A stretch of DNA of 25,588 bases from Mucidula mucida (Eukaryota; Basidiomycota; Agaricomycetes; Agaricales; Physalacriaceae). The translations under genes were made by a program, and so were the position numbers. Shown one piece after another: positions 19,736 to 25,588 of this stretch; within the stretch, counting starts at the first letter, position 1; every line of letters starts with the position of its first letter. The notes under the pieces were generated by a model, which searched no databases, was not told the origin of the DNA, and was given only the letters and a program-made list of their open reading frames with translations. The DNA lies in the NCBI GenBank assembly GCA_015501055.1, contig JADNYV010000486.1, positions 1-25,588 of the forward strand, in the 5' to 3' direction.

Positions 19736-20381
19736 GACGTATACACGTCCATACTCATCGCCTCATCGGAAACAAAAGAAACAGACAACAGTACCGGGTA
19801 CGCATTTCATCATCAGCACTACATTGACGACGTTGACTTGCGGACAGCCTGACACTGCTGTAAGAATGCTGTTCCTGAGGCCTTATTCTTGTTAACAGGA
19901 AGATACTACCTGGTCCTTTTGGTTCGGCAGTGTCCGCGAAGCGCTGGGCAAGCGCTGGTAATGGTACACTCTCTCAATAACGCTAGCGGCGGATTGGTCA
20001 TTGTTATGAATTGCCATATTTTCACATTTTCACATCTTATCATATCTTATCGGGGGCCTTGTCTTATCAGTCAACGGACTGTTTCATCATCTGTTTCGTC
20101 ACCGATCATACTCCTGTTCATTACCGAAGCCGTACTCATGTCGGACACACGCCTAACACATGGATGACATCATACATGCCGATACCTCATGGACTCACTA
20201 TTGTATACACACTGCCGACACTCGTAGTACACATGGTCGTTTCAGTATTATTACTTACATGCAGTTACCACTCGTATTTAATGGTTTCACGGACTAGTAG
20301 CATACAACACTGGGTCAAGGGCGTGGAGCATCCCTAGTGGAAACGCGTATGGACAAGGAGTCTCAAACACAGACTTACTAG

Positions 20382-20389
20382 TATATAAG
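20382..20389 (+). promoter_or_regulatory. LTR promoter TATA box
   Basis: TATATAAG is a near-perfect TATA element. The inverted-match segment at 20414 begins 32 bases downstream, where a TATA-driven transcript would be expected to start. Confidence 0.5.
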
Positions 20390-20413
20390 CAGTAGTGTAG
20401 TATCATTGTACTT

Positions 20414-20425
20414 TAGTTCCGATCT
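20414..20425 (+). other. Predicted transcript 5' end that could act as self-primer
   Basis: The bases tagttccgatct are the exact reverse complement of 20530-20541. The position fits the start of the LTR transcript (32 bases after the TATA box). Confidence 0.45.
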
Positions 20426-20529
20426 CGTTTATACACCTGGCCTAGCCTAGTCTTACGAACGCGAACGCTTTCTTAGTTTCTTGCTGTGGTACCTGGTTGA
20501 GTCTCGTGGCTTAGTCAGTCGCTAACAGA

Positions 20530-20541
20530 AGATCGGAACTA
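20530..20541 (+). other. Candidate self-primed primer-binding site
   Basis: The bases agatcggaacta begin two bases after the CTAACA end of the proposed LTR and pair over 12 bases with 20414-20425. Tf1/sushi-type gypsy elements prime minus-strand synthesis in this way, using the folded-back 5' end of their own mRNA rather than a tRNA. I saw no good match to a tRNA 3' end here. Confidence 0.45.
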
Positions 20542-21124
20542 CTTTCTACCACCTACCACACATCCCTGATTGTCGATCAGCACTTCGCTGTTTGATCATC
20601 ACACATCCCCCATTCCCTTTCCTGTTTACAGATCGACGGATTCCTAATCCCAGCGCACGTCCGCATACGTGTGTATTGGTCCCAGTAGCGCCGGCTAACA
20701 GTTAGAGATAACTGCCTCGGGTGCTGGAAGTAGCCGCTCTCACGAGAACGAACTTTTGGCAGTTGCACTTCAGTGGGCGCTGTTTACGGGTCAACCCCCG
20801 TTCCCAGGAAAACTTCGGCTTACCTCACACCAGAGGGACGTCGGCTGGGCAATTGCGAACTTGTGACGAGCTCTTGGGCTCCGTAGATACATAGTCAGTA
20901 GTCGGTAAAATAGTGTAGACAGTTACGATACCTACCTACTTTACTTACCTTACGATACACATCATCATTCCCCACCCTACCAAGTCCTGGATTCTATCTC
21001 AGATCTAGGCGATCCCTCCCTATTCATCCAAACCTCCATTCCCTCACCCGTTTCATCCAAATCCGCATCACCCATATCCCCACTTTCACCCTTCCACTCT
21101 CCGATCCCATCACCCCGATCCATC
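20542..21124 (+). other. Untranslated leader of the gypsy element
   Basis: About 580 bases lie between the proposed primer site and the gag ATG. No long frame is present. The last part is pyrimidine-rich with repeated TCC/CATC runs, as is common before fungal gag genes. Confidence 0.4.
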
Positions 21125-22030
21125 ATGTCCAACGAAGCACCTGAAGCCGCTCATCACACACCCGCTCATCACGCCGATGTCGAAATCAAAGGCCGATCCC
21201 TTGTCAACAAGCCTTATGACTATGACGGGGACAAGTCCAAGTACAAGAGCTGGTGGCGATCGATGTTCACATACATCCGTGACAAGAAGAATAACCTCAC
21301 ATCGGACTCCGAAAGGATAGATGTTGTTCTCTCCTACATCCGAGGAGATCACGTTGATGCATGGGTCCAGAACTACTCGGACCAGAACTTCGACGAGGAG
21401 GAAGAGGAATGGACAGTCTCTTGGACTGAGTTCAAGGAGAACTTGAAGGAGCGATTTGTGGACTCCAACCTCGCGCGAGATGCGCAAGATCAGATCGAAC
21501 GGTTGCGCCAGGGGCAAGACACCGCTCAAGATTTCTTTCAGAAGTTCGAGGTCCTGCTTACTCAGGCGGAATACTCGAAGGATGACGCATTTGTCGTGCG
21601 ACTGCTCGAGACCAATGTCAACGAGAAGATCATCGACCAGATCTATGGCAGCCGAGATGGGTTGCCAAAGAAGTACAAGGATTGGAAGGCACAGATCATT
21701 CAGATCGATCAGCTATGGAGAAGGCGGGCGGCGAGCAAGAGGTCCGGCATGCAGGTCCGGCCCCAAGCTCCGCAGACGGCTACATCGAGAGTCAACCCTA
21801 CGAATCCACCCCCGACGCCAATCACACGACGAGATGCCACCGGCGTTACCTATGGAGGAGCCGGCAGGCCGATGGACATCGACAACGCACGTCGAAGAGG
21901 ACTTTGCTTCAGTTGTGGCAAACACGGCCACGTTAGCAGGTTCTGTCCTAAGAAGGGTCAACCCCAGCAGATTCAGGGTCTATGGACCGAAATGAACAAT
22001 GAGGAGAAGAAGAAGTTGGCAAAGAGTTAG
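21125..22030 (+). CDS. gag: Gypsy Gag polyprotein with CCHC zinc knuckle
   Basis: One uninterrupted frame of 301 residues. Residues about 30-200 resemble the retrotransposon Gag capsid region (YDGDKSKYKSWWRSMFTYI and the WTEFKENLKERF segment). Residues about 205-250 are Pro/Arg-rich. A nucleocapsid knuckle CFSCGKHGHVSRFC (C-x2-C-x4-H-x4-C) lies near residue 266, and a Lys-rich tail follows. Gag forms the particle that packages the element's RNA. The frame overlaps the next (protease) frame by about 35 bases, in the +1 register. Confidence 0.88.
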   Translation: MSNEAPEAAHHTPAHHADVEIKGRSLVNKPYDYDGDKSKYKSWWRSMFTYIRDKKNNLTSDSERIDVVLSYIRGDHVDAWVQNYSDQNFDEEEEEWTVSWTEFKENLKERFVDSNLARDAQDQIERLRQGQDTAQDFFQKFEVLLTQAEYSKDDAFVVRLLETNVNEKIIDQIYGSRDGLPKKYKDWKAQIIQIDQLWRRRAASKRSGMQVRPQAPQTATSRVNPTNPPPTPITRRDATGVTYGGAGRPMDIDNARRRGLCFSCGKHGHVSRFCPKKGQPQQIQGLWTEMNNEEKKKLAKS

Positions 22031-22757
22031 GTTTTGCGAAGCTCCCGCAGTAGACGTAGTCCTGCTGGAGCAGTCACCAAGGAAAGGGTCATCAGATGCA
22101 GAATCTATTTACAGTACGGGTACTGAAACATCTAAAATATCATCAACGACTTCACCAACAAAACCTGCGAAAGAAAGATTTGAGCCAAATACGCCCGAGT
22201 GGATTGCACAACGGCTAAGAGAGGATGAAGTGCCGAGAGCAGTAGGAATTTTGAGAGCATGGATGCCGGAGCGGAGAGAGAGAGAAGCGACGGAGGAGAA
22301 AGTGATGGCAATCAGAGCGTTGACGAAGGAAGCTGCGGTGGAAGTCGTGACGGAGTTGAAAAAGTCGAGGAAGTACATCCGGGGAACAAAGGGGCAAGAC
22401 ATGAAACTCCGAGTAACCATAGAGAGCGTGCACACAGGCTCTGAATGGGAAACAAGTGCCCTTCTCAACAGTGGAGCAACGGGTTCCTGCGTCAATAAAG
22501 AATTCGTCAAGAAGAACGGACTCCTGATTAAGGAGTTACCGATCAAACTTCCTGTCTACAATGTGGATGGAACCCTAAATGAGGGAGGGGCAATTAAAGG
22601 TTTTGTGGAGGTCCGGATGAAGATTGGTGATCACACCGAAAAGATTGAGTTGGCAGTCACCAATCTTGGCAAAACAAGTATCTTTTTGGGGCTAGATTGG
22701 TTACGATATCACAACCCCACAATTAACTGGACGGAATCCACATTGACTTTTGATTGA
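21996..22757 (+). pseudogene. Pol segment 1: N-terminal linker and aspartic protease with Asp-to-Asn active site
   Basis: About 250 open codons ending in TGA at 22755-22757. The second half reads as a retropepsin-like domain: LLNSGATGS at about 22461-22487, then the hydrophobic FLGLDWLRYHNPTINW ending seen in gypsy proteases. The catalytic Asp of the usual DSGATG motif is Asn here (AAC, 22467-22469), so the enzyme should be inactive. The frame continues on the far side of the TGA into the reverse transcriptase, so the stop is a point change rather than a natural end. Confidence 0.8.
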
Positions 22758-23786
22758 TGCCCAGACCGTTGCGGCTATCTACCCGAGTATGATTCGCCGG
22801 AAGATGAAGGAGAAGATATAGAAGAGAAGCTGGAGGAGGGAGAGCGATTGTTTTGGATGGACTGGGACAACTATTGCAAAAGCGGTGAAAAGCTGAGATC
22901 ACAACAGCCTTCATCCGCTGCTGCACCTTACATTGAGGAATTCTCCGATGTATTTAGCAAGGCGGACTTTGACAAGTTACCGGAGCGAAGACCCTGGGAT
23001 CACGCGATAGAACTTACGCCTGGTTCCAAACCGGTTGACTGTAAGGTTTATCCCCTTAGCCCATCCGAGCAGAAGGCGTTAGACGAGTTCTTGGAGGAAA
23101 ACATACGCACGGGACGCATACGGCCATCAATCTCACCCATGGCGTCACCATTCTTCTTTGTCAAGAAGAAGGACGGAAGCCTTCGGCCAGTGCAGGATTA
23201 TCGGAAGTTGAACGACATGACAATCAAGAACCGATACCCCTTGCCGTTGATTCAGGAGCTTATTGACAAGTTGAAGGGAGCAAAGGTTTTCACGAAGATG
23301 GATGTCCGATGGGGTTACAATAACATCCGGATCAAAGAAGGTGATGAGTGGAAAGCGGCGTTTAGAACAAACCGAGGCCTGTTCGAGCCCTCAGTCATGT
23401 TTTCGGACTTACAAACTCGCCGGCAACGTTCCAATCGTTCATGAATCACATTCTGAAGGAGTTGATCGATGAAGGACATGTTATAGTTTACCTAGACGAC
23501 ATACTTATATTTTACGAATACATTGGAAGAACATAGGCATATTGTACGACAAGTACTAGAGATATTGCGAGTAAATAAGTTGTATTTAAAACCCGAGAAA
23601 TGTAGTTTTGAGGCACATACTGTAGATTACTTGGGAGTTATTGTTGGAGGAGGAGAAGTGAAGATGGATCCGGCAAAAGTGGCCGTAGTGAAGGAATGGA
23701 AGGAGCCGACGAAGAAGAAGGAAGTGCAGTCATTCCTGGGTTTCTGCAACTTCTACCGACGTTTCATCCGGGGATTTGCGGGGTAG
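22758..23786 (+). pseudogene. Pol segment 2: reverse transcriptase, frame broken
   Basis: The palm and finger motifs are clear: [15 protein letters not shown], the [16 protein letters not shown] run, [10 protein letters not shown] (first catalytic Asp) and YLDDIL (catalytic Asp pair, about 23489-23506). The frame is lost in a T run near 23400-23403, again near 23509-23514, and at the TAG at 23784-23786 next to a G run. The catalytic residues themselves are preserved. Confidence 0.82.
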
Positions 23787-24300
23787 CAAAGTCATTGACA
23801 TGTTAACCGGGAAGGGCGAATGGGTTTGGGGAAGGAGCAGCATGAGGCGTTTGAGGAGTTGAAACGGAGGATGACGGAAGAACCCGTTCTGATCGTACCA
23901 CGCGACAACGGCAAGTTTCGAGTCGAGGCAGATTCCTCGAACTATGCCAACGGGGCTGTTCTATCCCAGTTCGTCGAAGCAAATGGAGACCAGTGGCTTT
24001 CCGATCTCGCGCGTTAATGAAGTTGAACGCAACTACGAGATCTACGACAAGAAATGATGGCCATCATGGACTCAATTGATGACTGGAGCAGTACCTTCTA
24101 GGAGCAACGGAGACGGTGGAGGTGTTTACCGATCATCAAAACCTCCAGTACTTCCGGAAGCCACAGAAGTTGATCGGAGGCAGGCGAGATGGTTACGGAG
24201 TTGGCGGAGTATGATATATACATGATTCACAAACCGGGCAAGACGATGGGGAAAGCTGATGCCTTGTCAAGGATGACAGGCCTTGAGAAGGGGGAAAAAG
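23787..24300 (+). pseudogene. Pol segment 3: RNase H region, heavily frameshifted
   Basis: Pieces recognisable in alternating frames are KEQHEAFEELKRRM, FRVEADSSNYANGAVLSQF, NYEIYDK, FTDHQNLQYFRKPQK and IHKPGKTMGKADALSR. These are the usual gypsy connection and RNase H blocks, including the catalytic Asp of EADSS and the Asp of FTDHQ. At least six indels separate the pieces within about 400 bases. Confidence 0.7.
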
Positions 24301-25588
24301 ATAACGAAAACATTGTTTTACTAAAACCGGAGTTTTTTATATCACAAATTCAATTTTCTTTACATACAGTAGCTACACCGGAGGACGAATTACTAACAAA
24401 ATCAAACAAAGAAAAGGAAACAAGGACAGATACGTACAAAAAGCATTAGAAAACAAAGAAAAAGGATGGGAAGAGAAGGAAAATGGACTTATTATATGGA
24501 AAGATCGTATTTACATACCAAAGGACAAGGAATTGCGGGGAAAAGTTATTGGGAATGCATCATGATGCACAGCTTGCAGGGCATCCGGGACGGTACAAGA
24601 CTCTCGAGTTGATCACACGCACCTATTGGTGGCCAGGAATTAGCCGAGACGTCCGCGAATACGTGGAAGGGTGTCAAAAATGCCAAGTTACAAAGTCACA
24701 TCGCACAAAACCGGCTGCACCCCTCCATCCTATAGACGTACCAAGCGAACCATGGGAGAAGGTTGGGACGGACATGATCGGCGAGTTGCCGGAGTCGGGA
24801 GGATACAATGCGATCAGCACGTTTGTGGACCATTTCACAAAGCGGTTACGCATTATACCAACACACACCACCCTGACGTCAGAAGGCATGGCTCGTATTT
24901 ACCGCGATCGAATCTTCCCCATACATGGATTGCCGCGACAGATGATACACGATCGAGGTCCGCAATACCACTCGCGTTTCATGAAGGAGTTGTTAATACC
25001 GGCTGTTGGCATTGAAGGGAACTTCACGACGGCGTCCATCCACAGGCAAATGGGCCAAACAGAACGTTGAACCAAGAGATTAGAACATTTCTTACGGTTA
25101 TTCGTCAATTACCATCAGAACGACTGCATGAATGGTTTACCCCTCTGCCGAATTCGTTTTTACAACGATCGTTACACTCAGCATACCAAGGTACTCCGTT
25201 TTTGCAGACATTGGGCAGACACCTTCCTACAAAGGCACCGCTCCGAAAACGGCATCGAGAAACGAGACTGCGCAGGAGTTTTGCGACGGCATGAGGAAAC
25301 ATGGGACGAAGTTGGTCGGCATTGAAGATGGCAAAAGAGACATGAAACGGTTTTATGACAGGAGCGGACAGAGCAGTAGAGTTACAAGGAGGCACAATTG
25401 GTTATGGAGGGACGAATCTCAGCACGGACCCCGACCAATGAAGAAGCTTGATGACAACTTCGGGCCGTTCAAAGTGATCAGAAAGTCGGGACGAGCTCTT
25501 ACAAGCTCAGATTCCTCACACGTGGAAAAAGCATCATCCCGTGTTCAATGAGGCTCTGCTTGACGCCTTACCACGAGCCGCAATTCCC
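24301..25588 (+). pseudogene. Pol segment 4: integrase, frame broken, C-terminus outside window
   Basis: The zinc-binding part shows HHDAQLAGH and, 30 or so residues on, CQKC. The catalytic core has Asp at 24771-24773 (GTDMIGEL), Asp at 24951-24953 (HDRGPQYHSRF) and Glu at 25062-25064 (GQTER), so the D, D-36-E set is present in one frame. A frame break just after that Glu creates a TGA at 25068-25070. Further breaks follow through the C-terminal part to the window end, and others lie before the HHCC part near 24400 and 24550. Confidence 0.78.

Larger units (their letters stand above)
19890..20527 (+). repeat. Probable 5' LTR of the gypsy element (left end uncertain)
   Basis: The right end is set at CTAACA (20522-20527), which is followed after two bases by a self-complementary primer site. 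LTRs of this class usually end in CA and begin with TG. TGTTA, the inverse of TAACA, occurs at 19890 and again at 20002, so the LTR is about 638 or 526 bases long. A TATATAAG promoter box (20382-20389) lies inside. The 3' LTR is beyond the window, so neither end can be confirmed by comparison and no target duplication can be tested. Confidence 0.45.
20382..25588 (+). mobile_element. Ty3/gypsy LTR retrotransposon, degraded, 3' end outside window
   Basis: The order gag, protease, reverse transcriptase, RNase H, integrase identifies a Ty3/gypsy (Metaviridae-type) element. Gag is intact. Pol has a changed protease active site, an in-frame TGA and at least a dozen one- or two-base frame breaks, so this copy is very unlikely to move by itself. 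The given start is the promoter box; the true left end is probably 19890 or 20002. Integration lies 250-360 bases upstream of F-box copy 3, in divergent orientation. Confidence 0.85.
21996..25588 (+). pseudogene. pol: Gypsy Pol polyprotein, broken (runs off the window)
   Basis: The pol frame opens at 21996, +1 to gag. Domains in order: aspartic protease, reverse transcriptase, RNase H, integrase with zinc-binding HHCC, then a C-terminal tail reaching the edge (visible as HTWKKHHPVFNEALL in shifted frames). It carries one in-frame stop (22755-22757) and many small indels, most frequent in the RNase H part. Separate entries describe the domains. Confidence 0.85.

Noticed and set aside
20018..20050. 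CRISPR-like or satellite array in the TTTTCACA/ATCTTATC run
   Set aside because: Only two imperfect units of 8-10 bases are present, without spacers; it is a short AT-rich local duplication.
20496..20720. tRNA-type primer-binding sites (TGG starts near 20487 and 20676)
   Set aside because: Neither continues into sequence resembling the complement of a tRNA T-arm, and neither follows a good LTR end.

Overview
The window is nuclear DNA of a filamentous basidiomycete, most likely a mushroom-forming agaricomycete. Genes are cut by many 45-59 nt introns with GT-AG borders and CTAAC/CTGAC-type branch points. The gene families (agaric F-box and BTB proteins, a MYND protein, a JEN-type transporter, a Ty3/gypsy element) fit that group. 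No rRNA, tRNA or CRISPR was seen. All exon models below were built by hand from reading frames, splice signals and comparison among the copies in the window.

Layout. 1-444 (+): 3' end of a MYND zinc-finger gene. 868 to about 2830 (-): JEN1-family carboxylate/H+ symporter with three one-base frame breaks, followed by about 1.8 kb without a recognisable gene. 4628-6102 (+): secreted DNase-I-fold (EEP) protein with a C-terminal jacalin lectin domain. 6589-9004 (+), 9555-12021 (-) and 17080-19639 (-): three paralogous F-box proteins sharing exon lengths and two Cys/His zinc modules. Two divergent BTB/POZ genes, 13373-14477 (-) and 15414-16899 (+), lie between the second and third F-box copies. 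From about 19.9 kb to the window end (+): a degraded Ty3/gypsy LTR retrotransposon with a 5' LTR region, leader, gag and pol, cut by the window edge.

How the genes relate. F-box proteins are substrate adaptors of SCF (Cul1) ubiquitin ligases and many BTB proteins are adaptors of Cul3 ligases, so 6.6-19.6 kb is a local cluster of probable ubiquitin-ligase adaptors. F-box copies 2 and 3 and the right-hand BTB gene are fully open. F-box copy 1, the left-hand BTB gene and the JEN gene carry one-base frame breaks. These breaks may be real decay or uncorrected assembly errors.

Most notable points: the F-box triplet with its zinc modules; a precise intron presence/absence difference; a GC-AG intron; apparent self-priming by the retrotransposon (a 12-base inverted match between the predicted transcript start and the site just after the LTR); and an Asp-to-Asn change in the element's protease active site.
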